Assembly (NCBI GenBank): GCA_025617745.1
Contig: CM046855.1
Location: 19,747,880 to 19,811,879, forward strand
Length of the DNA stretch: 64,000 nucleotides
Direction: 5' to 3'
Source: Heliocidaris erythrogramma
Lineage: Eukaryota > Echinodermata > Echinoidea > Camarodonta > Echinometridae
Shown piece after piece: positions 37,091-50,400 of the stretch. Within the stretch, counting starts at the first letter, position 1. Each line of letters starts with the position of its first letter. Both the position numbers and the translations under genes were made by a program. The notes under the pieces were generated by a model, which was given only the letters and a program-made list of their open reading frames with translations, did no database searches and was not told the origin of the DNA.

Positions 37091-40000
37091 TTGGAACTTA
37101 CTGTATGAGAGGTGCGGACACAATCTACGAATGCCTTGATACAGCTTTAAAACATGGATATCGTCTTATTGGTAAGATGATGAACATTCATCAAACTGTT
37201 GTAAGGTGCCAGTGCCAGGATCAAAATTCAAATATTCCAAAGAACTATGTGTTCAGATTCAGAAACTGATACATCATAGTTTGCATTAAATTTAATGGAG
37301 TCTCTACTGCATTTTCAACTACAATTATGAACAGAAAATAGACTTTTATATTTTGTCAATGTATGTTCAACCATACAGGATTGTACGTTTTATTCCACAA
37401 GACATCTGAATCTCCATTAATTTTTTAGTTGGCTAGTTAGTTTAGTTATTTGTGTACCAGTACTTAAACGTACTTGTCAATTGTCACTATACCTCTTAAT
37501 TGCTGGTAAATTACCAGCAGTGGTAATGATAATGTTGTATTTTGAAAATCATGATAATATTGAAGTAATTGTATTTTATCAAACTTTTCTTTATATTGCT
37601 AGACACAGCTAAAGTTTACAGGAATGAAGAAGAAATTGGACTTGCTTTGAAAGAGCTTCTTCCAAAATATGGACTTTCAAGGTTTGATATCTTTATCACA
37701 AGTAAATTAGGTGAGCAGAAACAAATTAGGAAATATTTGTAATTATCATTTTATATATAATTCACTGAAAATGTTCATGTGTAGTAGTATTCAGCTTGTG
37801 ATCAAGTGATGATCATTATGTTAAGTTCCTCATGAATATTTGTAAGATACATGTATATATATACTAATTTCTTTTTTTACAAGGGTCTGCACACACAAGT
37901 GAGGAGTGTTTCAAATTTTTATATTGTCAGTTTAAGATTCAGTTTTACTTTAATGAGTAAAACTTATCCGTATAAATGATGTGACGCATTTCCTTATTAA
38001 TTATGACAAAATTCTTAAATGTCTTGCCCTGTATAAATAATGTCAATCTAGTGGACTATTTTTGAAAGTTTTTAACAATTTAATTTATAATTCACCAACC
38101 TTTATTAAACGTAAAGTCAGCAATAGACTCATATGATCATTTAATTCCCTTAATTGTTTCTTAAATGTTTAAAATATCCTATCCTTCCTACAGATGAAAT
38201 GTTAGTCCTTATTATTTATCATTATATTGTGAATTGTGAACCTGAATGTTTGAGCATTGCATGAAGCTGTGCATAAACTCACATTTACAGACAGGATGAT
38301 CTACTCTAACACATATTCTTTCATTTTCTGTGTTAAATAATCCAGCTCCAGCAGACCAGGGTGAAAAGGCATATGATGCATGTCTACTTTCATTGAAGAA
38401 ACTACAGGTAGAATATCTTGACCTCTACCTCATACACTGGCCTGGCACTCAGAAACTCAAGACAGATGATCCTAAGAATGTGGAAAACAGACGAGTGAGC
38501 TGGAAAACTTTGGAGAGATTACACAAGGAAGGTACATTTGAAAAGTTTTATTATAAATTTTTGTTGTGTTTGAAAATGTTTATTTAACTTTTAATATCAG
38601 TTTGTTTTGTTGTACAATGATTTGTAACAGAAAAAAACCATATTTTGATGACCGTAGAGAACAAAACATAACAGGAGATTGGAAGTAGATGTGTCATACT
38701 TGTGATTATTGGAATACAAGTTATTAATTGTAAAATTTAATTGATATATTTAAATGAAATGTTCATGAAAATGCTTTTCTGAATGTCGGACAATAATGGA
38801 TCTCTTGTTTTTTTGAAGGGTTGATCTGCAGTAGATAATTGACAAAAATGATATTTTCAGATCTTCCAGTTTGCAGGAATATGTACAAAAATAACTGTTT
38901 TATATATATATATATATATATAAAATGAATTTGGGTTTGTTTCAAAAAACAGTAACCATATCTAATTCAACATAGTTTTAAATAGATAAATACATATTAC
39001 AAACTAAATACAAATCATATGCCAGTCATACAAATTGTTTCGCCCAAGGGCTCTTCAGTGACTGGAAAGAGTGGTTATTTTACATCATGTCTTATACTCC
39101 TCTTACAAAGGGAGTAGTTTCATAGAGAGCAGACCTGCCAAATGTTACGAATTCCTCCTCTCACGTTGCTTTTGTTACTTTTGTTACGCATTTAAACAAA
39201 AGAAATTCGTACTAATTGGCAGCTCTGAGAGAATAGTTTATTTGAATGGGTGAACCCATTGTACATTGTATACAATACAAGAAATTTGTAGGGTGGAAAA
39301 ATGGGTCAATTTGGGGGCGTGATAAGGCATACAGTGGGAGAAAGGGGGAGGTGGGATAGCGGGAGGAAGGGGGAGGTGGGATAGCGGGAGGGGGGGGTTG
39401 GGGGGGGGGGGTTAACCATACCCAGATAACAGGTGTTTCTTCCTGTGTCTGCATGTGGAAAATAACTCGCTTCTGGAGTTCAAACATGTAGCTCTGTCAG
39501 CGGTGATGATGTGGAACTTCTCGGCTAGACAGAGGCTACATTTCTTTGATTTGGGTGAGTATGGACGGGCATGTTGGATGATCTCCCACCTTACACTATA
39601 TGGGGTACCCTGTTCTTTCTGCGACCAAATGTAATTACTGAGTTCTGTGCTGTGTCGTTTAGATTTGTTCTTGAATGATGTCTTGTGGAGAGCGTATCGT
39701 GTCTTGAATGATGTCGAAGTCAGGCCGATGTAGTGTTTCTCGTCGTCCTGCGTGGTAACGGTGGCCTTGTAGACTATGTCTTTCGATGTACATCTTCCGG
39801 GTAGAGGGCAGTCTTGCTTTTGGCGGCAGTTGCAAGTGTTGACTTCCGGTGTTGGTTCATTGACGATCGTGTTGTTGTGGGTTTTTGTAGCTGCTGCAAT
39901 GTTCGTCATGCAGCTGTAACTTAATTTGAGAGTATTTTTGTTACATATCTTCCGCAGAGGATGGTTTTCAGTGAAGTGAATCGAAATTAAGGAGAGAAAC

Positions 40001-43000
40001 TTCTTCCCTATGTTGGTCTTCACATGTCTACTAAAAGGCGGGTTGAACCACGTGACGTTGCGCTTCCGTTGCTTCTTTGTGTTTGGGTTTGGATTGTTTG
40101 GCGGCATGTAGTTGAGTGTGGTGTTGTGACCGGCATCTCGTAGTGCCTTCTCGTATGGCGCTTTCGCTTCGTTGAAGATTTCCGGTGTGCTGGATACATT
40201 CGACAGGCGTGCTTCTATGGATTGAGGTATACGCTTGATGATCGAAGGAGGATGGTTTGATTCAACATGGACGTAGAGGGGTGTATTTCCTGGCTTAGCA
40301 TATGGCTTATGCTCAGAGCTGCCAATTAGTACGAATTTCTTTTGTTTAAATGCGTAACAAAAGTAACAAAAGCAACGTGAGAGGAGGAATTCGTAACATT
40401 TGGCAGGTCTGCTCTCTATGAAACTACTCCCTTTGTAAGAGGAGTATAAGACATGATGTAAAATAACCACTCTTTCCAGTCACTGAAGAGCCCTTGGGCG
40501 AAACAATTTGTATGACTGGCATATGATTTGTATTTAGTTTGTAATATGTATTTATCTATTTAAAACTATGTTGAATTAGATATGGTTACTGTTTTTTGAA
40601 ACAAACCCAAATTCATTTAATGTAGCTCCTATTCTGTTGAGCACTATTGCTGATTTAGTTCATTTTCTCATATATATATATATATATATAGACAAAATAG
40701 GAATGAAAAGTCCGTATACGATGAAAAAATTCGAATTTTCGGCCATAGGCCTTCATCAGGAAATGATGAAAAATTATTAGATAGGTACACAAAAGAGCGT
40801 GAAGCGCAAAAAAAACCCCCAAAAAAACGCAAAAGCTCCATAGATACCAGCGCAACCATGGTAGAGATCAGGAAGGAGAGGAGAGAGAGAGAGAGAGAAA
40901 GAGAAAGATATAGAGGCGTAATAGAGCAGAAGCGCAGAAAGGGAGAAAGCTCCATGGAAACTCGCGCAACCATGGTAAAAGAAGTTAAAGAGGAGAGAGA
41001 GAGAGAGAGAAAGAGAGAAAGTAATAGAGATAGAGGCGTAATGAAACGTCATAAAAGAAGAGAAAAAGAAAACAAAAAAGGAGAAGCGCTAAAAGGGACA
41101 AAGCTCCATGGAAACTCTCGCAACCATGGTAAAGAAAGTTAAGAGGAGAGAGAGAGAGAGAAAACACGTCACAAAGAAAGAAGAGAGAGAACTAATGAAA
41201 CAGAAATAATTAATATTGTTCAGCAACTCAATTCAACTAAAAGCAGAGATTTTGAAGGAATTAGTCAGTATATTATAAAACATGTTATACATTTCATTGC
41301 TAAACCACTTGTTCATATATGTAATCTTTCCTTTTTGTCAGGAAAAGTCCCTAAAAATTTTAAAGTAGGAAAACTTATACCCATATTTAAAAAAGGTGAT
41401 GCTCACTTATTTTCTAATTACCGACCTATATCATTACTCCCCTGCTTTTCTAAGATACTGGAAAAATTAATTTACAATAGGCTTTTAAGTCATATTAATA
41501 AATATAATATTTTGAATGATTCTCAATATGGTTTTAGAAGTAATTCATCTTGTGGACATGCTTTAATTGACCTACACGATCACATTCTAAATAAATTGAA
41601 TAATAAATTGCATACATTGGGTTTGTTTCTTGATCTATCCAAAGCCTTTGATGTTATTAATCACGATATTCTCCTTACTAAATTAAATAATTGTGGTATA
41701 CGTGGTATTGCGTGGGATTGGTTTAGGAATTACTTAAGTGATCGTCATCAATTTACGTCATACAATAACTTTGTTAGTCACAGAGAGAGGATCCATTGTG
41801 GAGTCCCACAGGGCTCCATACTGGGTCCTCTCCTATTTCTGATTTACATCAATGATCTTTGTTCTGTTTCCTCATTTTTCCATTTTGTTTTCTTTGCAGA
41901 TGACACTAATATTATTGCATCTCATAATGATTTTGGTAAATTAATGACAGAAGTAAATAAAGAATTAGAAAAAGTTGCTGATTGGTTTAATGCTAATGAA
42001 TTGATTATAAATTATGACAAAACAAGTGTACTTTATTTTCATAATAAATCCAATCCTTATAATGTTAATGATATAAAAATAACTATAAATGATGTAAATC
42101 TGAATGTTTGTTCTACAGTTAAATTTCTTGGTATCCTCTTAGATGACACTCTATCCTTTCAGGGTCATCGATTATATATCACAAACAAAATAGCTAAAAA
42201 TATTGGTGTTCTTTGTAAATTACGTGTAACACTAACTGAAAAAGTATTGTTTATGTTATATAATTGTTTAATTTTACCATATTTATATTATTGTAATATC
42301 ACCTGGGCCGGTGTGGGAACAACAATATTAGAACCTCTATATAAACTTCAAAAGAAAGCATTACGAATTTGTACTAATTCCCATTACCAAGCTCGTTCAC
42401 GTCCTTTGTTCTTTCGCTTAAACACCCTCAATATTTATGATATACACAATATCCAAAGTGCTATCATGATGTACAACATTTCTAATAATAATTCACCTAA
42501 AAGAGTTTCCCAAATGTTTATTCTTAATAAATCTGTTCATTCATATAATACTCGCTCATGTTCCAATTATCATTATCAAAAGGTTTCTACCCAATCTATG
42601 CTCAACTCTGTTCGACATAATGGTCCCCGTATTTGGAATGAATTAACTGATGAACTAAGATTATGCACTACTTTGTCTTCATTTAAGGCTCATTTGAAGA
42701 GACAATTGATCTCTTCGTATTATACTTAACTCTTTCAAATCTACTCACTGTTATAATTATATATTTTCCCCATGCTACATGTATGTATATTGTGTGTGTG
42801 TTTGCGCGCGTGTGAGGGTTTGTGTGTGTTGATCGTTGTGTATTTCTAATGTGTTAATATCATATAGATTTTTTTTTCTTCTGAGTAACGTGTAAACCAT
42901 AAATTCTGTTATCCATTAAGTACATCAGGGGACTATTGCTTACAAGTTTTCGACACTTCCTTATAGTCTCCTATTTCATCATGATTTCCAAATGTATAAT

Positions 43001-44383
43001 TATGATTGACTCATGTTACTTTTGTATTATATTTTTATATTTTTATGATTGAAATAAATAAACTGAACTGAACTGAACTGAACTGAAAAAAAAAAAAAAA
43101 GGGGGGGGGAAGAGGGAGAGAGAGAGGGGGGGAGAGGAAAAAAGAAAATAAAGAGAGGAAGATGAAGCACAACGGAAAGAAAAAAAAAAGAAGAAAAGGG
43201 GGAAAAGGAGGAAGTAGTGAAGAAAGTTTAAAGAGCAAAAGGAAGAGAGGGAGAGAGAGGAAAAAAAAAAAGTAGAAGAAAAGCAGAACGAAGAATGGAA
43301 GAGAAAGGTGGAAAGGACAAAAAGAAAACATTCAATTCGTACGAAATGATCGAAATGTTACATTCATCCCACGAGGATGAAGGGTTCCCAGGTGGAAAAT
43401 CAGTCTTTCCTCCCTTCTCTTCCTGGATAGATCATCGCCATTGCACTTGATGGCGCCCATCACTTTGAAATCTTCAACCGAGTGGCCGGGGAGGTTGAAA
43501 TGACGTGAGAAAAAGGCATCATCCCGCGTTCCCCTGGTGTTAACGTATAATGAGCCGAATGCTAGACTCGCGTCTACCATCAAGAAAAATTTCAAGTTGC
43601 TGAGTGACAACCCCTCAACTTCTCACATTTTCAGCGAACCCCCTCTGACAGCGTTCAGGAAGGACAAAAGCCTGAAATCAACCTTGGTCCATTCAAACCA
43701 CACCAGAGTCCAACCTGCTGACAGAGACCTAGATTCCTGTCCTTGCCTCCGCCCACGATGCAAGACATGCTCCCGTCTTTCTACAGAACGTAACATCAGT
43801 GGCCCCAAGGGCAATTTCACCATCCATGATAATTTCACCTGCACGACGGAGAATGTAATCTACGTGATTTGTTGCAAGGCCTGCAATCTACTGTACGTGG
43901 GCGAAACCAAGCGGCGTCTAGCGGACCGGGTTACTGAACATCTACGTTCCATACGTCTGAACACAAGTGGCTTGCCTGTTGCACGCCATTTCAACCTCCC
44001 CGGCCACTCGGTTGAAGATTTCAAAGTGATGGGCGCCATCAAGTGCAATGGCGATGATCTATCCAGGAAGAGAAGGGAGGAAAGACTGATTTTCCACCTG
44101 GGAACCCTTCATCCTCGTGGGATGAATGTAACATTTCGATCATTTCGTACGAATTGAATGTTTTCTTTTTGTCCTTTCCACCTTTCTCTTCCATTCTTCG
44201 TTCTGCTTTTCTTCTACTTTTTTTTTTTTTCCTCTCTCTCCCTCTCTTCCTTTTGCTCTTTAATCTTTCTTCACTACTTCCTCCTTTTCCCCCTTTTCTT
44301 CTTTTTTTTTTCTTTCCGTTGTGCTTCATCTTCCTCTCTTTATTTTCTTTTTTCCTCTCCCCCCCCTCTCTCTCTCCCTCTTC

Positions 44384-44414
<31 letters not shown>

Positions 44415-47400
44415 CTCTCTCTTCTTTCTTTGTGACGTGTTTCTCTCTCTCTCTCTCTCCTCTTAACTTTCTTTACCATGGTTGCGAGAGTTTCCATGGA
44501 GCTTTGTCCCTTTTAGCGCTTCTCCTTTTTTGTTTTCTTTTTCTCTTCTTTTATGACGTTTCATTACGCCTCTATCTCTATTACTTTCTCTCTTTCTCTC
44601 TCTCTCTCTCCTCTTTAACTTCTTTTACCATGGTTGCGCGAGTTTCCATGGAGCTTTCTCCCTTTCTGCGCTTCTGCTCTATTACGCCTCTATATCTTTC
44701 TCTTTCTCTCTCTCTCTCTCCTCTCCTTCCTGATCTCTACCATGGTTGCGCTGGTATCCATGGAGCTTTTGCGTTTTTTGGGGGTTTTTTTTTTGCGCTT
44801 CACGCTCTTTTGTGTACCTATCTAATAAATTTTCATCATTTCCTGATGAAGGCCTATGGCCGAAAATTCGAATTTTTTCATCGTATACGGACTTTTCATT
44901 CCTATTTTGTCTATAACTTTGCAAGTCCGAAGCAGAACTATATTTTTTTATATATATATAGATATATATATATACCTGTATGTTTTGTGTTTATGACATA
45001 TAAAATATGTTGTTCTTGTTAATGACAGGGAAGTGCAAACAGATTGGAATTTCAAACTACTTAGTCAGACACATGGAAGAACTTTTCACGTATGCAGAAA
45101 TTCAACCAACTGTAAATCAAGTATGTTCTGGAGTTTCCAACACTTTTGTCATTTAAGAGAATGAGTCTGTTGATGGAAAAAAAAAATCATTTTAAGACAC
45201 AGACACTTGTTATTATCATTTATATTAAGGTTTTCATTACAACAATCAGTTTAGAGCTTATTTTTAAATAATGCAGTGTGTTCAGTCTTTTGAAGATTAA
45301 CATTAAAATGGTTTAAGGTCAGAGGTCACGTATGTTGGCAATAGTTGTAGTTGCCATACGGTAATTTGAGAAGTAATTGATAGATTAATATCACCCATAT
45401 CATGAATTTCCTTTTCTAAATATTAAAGTATAATTAATCATGTCCTTCAGTGGATAAAAAAGTACTGCAGTTTAAAAAGTTACATTTGTTCTCTTTCAGA
45501 GTGAATATCACCCTCTCTGTTTGAATAAAGATGTTGTGGAATGTTGTCGGGGGAATGGTATTCAGTTTCAAGCATACAGTTCACTTGGAAGAGGAGAAGT
45601 GAGTACCAGTAATCCACATTGGTATTATTTTCCATCATCTGAAAGTATAGGCCTACTATGGATTCTGGAAAGGACATGCACAAAAAGAAAAGAATTTGAT
45701 AAAGTTGTTCCCATTACTTATATGTCATTCCCCCATGATAAGCCGTTCCTACATGTACCATTTAGTAGGTGGCTCCCATCATTTACTGAGTTGTTCCAAC
45801 TCCTTACTAAGTGTTGGGAACCCTTGAATTGGCATAACTAAAGTCGGGGTAATATTGGTGACGATAGGAGTGCCTTGAGCACCTTGCATAGTGGATACGA
45901 GCACTATACCAGCCAATCCGCAGCGCGTATGCTTTTGAGTCCCTCATTGCAGACTTCTGGTTTGCGGACTTGAATAATTTGCGTACACTGAACTCAGCGC
46001 GATTTGCAGGGTGAGTTTGCAGTGCATTCATATTGTTTAAAGCATTATTTTTACAACCAGAATTGACAATAATTTTGGTACTTTTTAATCAGCGATTTTG
46101 CATGGTATTTTTTACTTGTGTTTCCTGATCCTGGTACCAAAGAAAATTGCTTGATTGGAATGGTTTACCAGAGTGAACAAACATTCCAATGACCAAAATA
46201 TATAAAAATGAAGTTGACGCAAAAACGTATTCTTGGAAACTTTTGAGAACCGATTTACCCTAAAATACAAAAATATTTAGGTTTTGACCTGAAGTAACAA
46301 CATTAATAATTTTAAGCTTGCACGAAACTATGCCAATATTGCATGAAGTTTTGTTTGTATCAGGATGCGGCCTGGGGCAGTAATCTGAAAACTGTTGTAT
46401 CTCTAATATTGTTGAATCTTCACCATTAAAAATGGTTGGTTTTCTGAGTAACTTTTTTCTCCTCATTTTCCTCTCTTAAATCTTTACCCACCAGTCAAAC
46501 GTTGGGCATGTAGTGTTTGTAAACTGATGATAATGGTGCATAATCCTAATTAACATAATTACACACACACTGAAAGATAATCATGAAATGATTGGTATTC
46601 TGAATATTGTTGTATCTTTTGTTTTATCTCGTCTTCCATGCTATTTATAACAAAATGTACAACAACTAGAGTTCTTTGTGCATACAAGTACATAGGAGGT
46701 ACATTGGCAAGTCTCCCCTATTTCAAATTGTTTTAATCAATATACACATGGGTTTTATTGGTTCTTGACCCTGGTACTCCATATTATTCAATGATTTCGA
46801 TTTTTTGACACTATTAGGAAGAAGAAAATGTACTTGTTCTACATATAAAATTTTGCTGATGCAATGTTAATATAATAGTAGAAAATAGCACAGTTCCTTA
46901 ATTATTTTTTTTTTGCCAATATCCTAGCCCGAACATCCATCCCTGAATCCTTATGCACAGGAAATTGGTGCATTGACCAATCAACTTCATATTTTCATCT
47001 ATAAAATGCAACCTAAATCATGCAAAATGAGCTATTCTACGCGACAAAATAAAAATTGGAACAACCCCATGCATCGCTTATTACATATGCAAGCAGTAAG
47101 CACTCATGCATACACCTGAATAAGTAGAAGCAAATTATCTCGTGCAGTGTATAGACTGATACAGGGGGCCAGTATTATTATAATTATTGTATGTCTTTTT
47201 GTTTCCAGCTGCTGAAAAATCCTACAGTAATGTCTATTGCAGACAGGTTACAGCACAAACCTTGCCAGGTCCTCCTCAAATGGGCCATGCAGGATGGCAT
47301 AGGTAAGAGCACAGTGATCCAACATTATGCTCCAGCAGCATTTGCTAAGGACTTTATTTTGTCAAACTGTAGGGTTTAGTTTGCGATTGCACTTTTATGT

Positions 47401-50400
47401 TATAGAGTATCGAGGTGCTAACGTCATATTCGCTTGTCGTCCCGGTTACTGGTTCCAAACAACAGAGCCCGCATGAGGTTCACCGCAAAATTCTTCAAGC
47501 AGCAGGCTGGAGCAGGGCAAATTAAGTGTTTGGCTCTGGTGTGATCACCACGCCATTGTTCAGCACAAAATTGTTTGGAACCAGCAACCTTGACAACTTG
47601 GTTGGTATGACGTCACACTTTGGTACTCTACAGTGCGTATCAAAAATAACGTTACACTTTTGAAAAATCTGTCAAAATAATATTTCAAAATATTTGGAAG
47701 ATTTTTTTCATGTCAATAGATGCCCAGTAGTCTCGTCTACAAGTGCTGCTAACAAAGCAAATTTTCGTTCACGCTTGGGCGACCACTGATTGCTTTTGTC
47801 CAGAGTGTGAAAAATGGCTTGCGCCAAATTGAAAGAGGGAAAATTAAACCAGCAGTCCGAAGAAGTGTACCCATTCAAACAAATTGTTCTCTGGCATAAA
47901 TTTATGCTCATGTTATGATAGTCTCAGGATTTTGTCCCAATTTCTATCATAAAGCATAAAGCAATGAAATCATATGCCAGAGAACAATTTGTTTGAATGG
48001 GTGCACTTCTTCGGACTGCTGGTTTAATTTTCCCTCTTTCAATTTGGCGTAAGCCATTTTTCACACTCTGGACAAAAACAGTGTTTGCCCAAGCGTGAAC
48101 GAAAATTTGTTTTGTTAGTAGCATTTGATAGATGAGACTATTGGGTATCTATTGACATGAAAAAATCTTCCAAATATTTTGAAATATAATTTTGACAGAT
48201 TTTTCAAAAGTGTAACGTTTGGTATTATGTGGTTCAAGGTTGACATTTGGAATCTAGTTTAGTATTGTTAATACAAAGTGGAAACTGAACAATTGTTGCT
48301 GGAGCATGTGTTGTACAGTCAAGACTATGCCTTTTCAATTGCTATCTTATACAGGGTGTATCAAGATAAACACTAATTGATCCATGTGTTGTACAGTCAA
48401 GACTACCGTATTCACCGGCCGAAAGGCCGCAGCGCCGGATAGGCCGCACCCCAACTTTGACAACTCATTTGAAAAAAAAAAAATATGGGGAAAAATCAAA
48501 AGCATAAGAAATTTTGCCCCCCAAATATCATGCAACGAAAAAACAAGGGCCAAACTTTTTATGGTATTGACTATTTGAAGACAATTATTCCTAGATGTCG
48601 TTGCTTTTTATGTCGTTAAGAATTTAAAAGTTGAACTTTAGTTGAACTGAAGAGAATCTGACGAAGCGTAGTACTAGTACGAGTAGTACTCGCAAACACG
48701 TACATCTTTGTAGACTAACGTTAGTACTAGTATAAAGTGTACGGTACATGCCGTCTCCCTAAAAGTTCGACAACACTATCAACCGTGAACGCAACTCGCA
48801 AATTGAGGCACAATCACAAATGAAATTGGAAAGGAAATGTTTCCACCACTCTAAAAAATGGTGAAGAGATATCTTACATAGGTGCATATTCCATCAAATG
48901 TTCCCTATGTGACATCCAAAGACAGAAAAATACATAATACAGCATGATGGTTTCGAAGAGGAAATTGAAAACGTTGTCACGACGATTTGCAAGCTGAAAC
49001 ATGTGCTTGCCATGACCAAAGATCGTGAAAAGAAAGATAGGACACTCTCCCGATTGTGTAAAGGGTCCGATGTAACGGCCAAGGGAAGGGCGCCCTTGGC
49101 CTTCCCCATATGAGGCCATTCTACGTTACATAAAATTAGGGAGAGACGGGAATGCCCTATCTTACATTTTAAGATCTTTGCCATGACTTACAATGTCTAT
49201 GCTTACAAGGCAGGTTATGCTTACAAGGCAGGTTACAACGCACGCCACGTGCGCTATGAAAAATCCTCTGCGATAACGTCCGTTCTCCATACAAAATACA
49301 CACATCTCCGTGAAGGATCCTGCAAGGATACAACCGCGCTGAAATAGCGCGGAGGTTGAGGGGGTGCCATCGATCTCAACACATACAAAGGGTGTGCTCA
49401 AAAGACAAATTAAAACTTACAAAGCGCCTACGTACCCATTACAATAGCTCACAGAACAGAAAACATCTACCGGGGTGGCTGATTTCAGCACTTTACTCGA
49501 GCTCAATAGAGAGCTTCGTACGAGTGCTCTGTCAACCTCGGAAGACCATACGAGGCTGTGTTTGTAACTATATTGATAAGATATGTAGTTATTAGTTCTG
49601 AATTATATTTATTACTGAAAATATTTCAGTACTTGAAAGATAAGTAGATCTACATTGTTGGAGATAGAGCACAGGCTTACTGTAGTGTTACTGTTAGATC
49701 TAACGTTTGTCCCGTCCATTCCAATACGTGTGGTGATTTTGGAGGCCTTTCATTTTTGTCTGTTGCGGCCCATAGGCCGCACCCCGACTTTGGGATCATA
49801 TTTTGAGTGAAAATACCGCGGCCTTTCCGCCGGCGAATACGGTATGCCTTTTCAGTTGCTGTCTTATACAGGGTGTATCAAGATAAATGCTAATTGATCC
49901 ATGTGTTGTACAGTCAAGACTATGCCTTTTCAATTGCTATCTTATACAGGGTGTATCAAGATAAACGCTAATTGATCCATGTGTTGTACAGTCAAGACTA
50001 TGCCTTTTCAATTGCTATCTTATACAGGGTGTGTCAAGATAAACGCTAATTGATCCATGTGTTGTACAGTCAAGACTATACCTTTTCAATTGCTATCTTA
50101 TACAGGGTGTATCAAGATTTCTTGTGTGTTGTGTGGTGCTTTGGACATAATAATTAAATAGGGGGTAAAGAGTATGTGTTTTTTCAATGATTCCTCAGTG
50201 GCATTTCTGTTGTCATAGCAGACTTAGCACCATTCCAAATGTTATATTTTGAAATCTAATTTTGCTATTTAAAGTTTGTACTGTATAGTTAAACTTGTAT
50301 TAGAAGATAACCTTTAGAGAAATAGTTGGCTAGAAATCCCACAATAGAGAAAATCTTGTAAATTGCAGCATTGTCACTTGTTGAAATCTAGGAAAACAAA

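Larger units (their letters stand above)
38923..40618 (-). mobile_element. Penelope-like element (PLE-1), 5'-truncated, between 307-bp inverted arms
   Basis: The left arm 38923-39229 and right arm 40312-40618 are inverted copies of equal length, identical where I compared them. Between them the minus strand carries the 3' half of a PLE ORF (RT C-terminus plus GIY-YIG). Each arm carries a hammerhead ribozyme. A G-rich satellite-like stretch (39340-39411, 'gaggaagggggaggtgggatagc' type units, written here as motif only) follows the ORF stop. A (TA)n tract abuts the left arm (38901-38922). PLEs are known for odd terminal arrangements and hammerheads in their pseudo-LTRs, so the assignment is firm although the copy is not complete. 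Confidence 0.85.
40687..44915 (+). mobile_element. Second Penelope-like element (PLE-2), a large foldback, with a nested LINE
   Basis: The right arm 43987-44915 is mirrored by the left arm 40687-43502 once the LINE insertion (41191-43086) is removed; both arms are then about 920-930 bp. They share the tatagacaaaatagg end, gaattttcggccat, agctccat..accatgg blocks, several (GA)n tracts and the coding sequence for the last 55 or so PLE residues. The unique centre 43503-43986 holds the rest of the PLE ORF fragment. AT microsatellite flanks both outer ends. Arms read as plus and minus copies of one 5'-truncated PLE 3' end. Confidence 0.85.

Noticed and set aside
44840-44900. Second hammerhead-like core in the PLE-2 arm (CTGATGA-AGGCC-TAT-GGCC-GAAA)
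   Set aside because: The core and stem II are present, but I could not pair a stem I or place a cleavage triplet; kept only as a possible decayed relative of the PLE-1 ribozyme.
44154-45022. Several long Ser/Phe/Leu-rich plus-strand frames
   Set aside because: They cover the pyrimidine-rich PLE-2 arm; mirrored in the other arm and not coding.
45840-46030. Possible extra reductase exon after 45598
   Set aside because: Conserved-looking but not open in phase with the neighbouring exons, which join directly 45598 to 47209.
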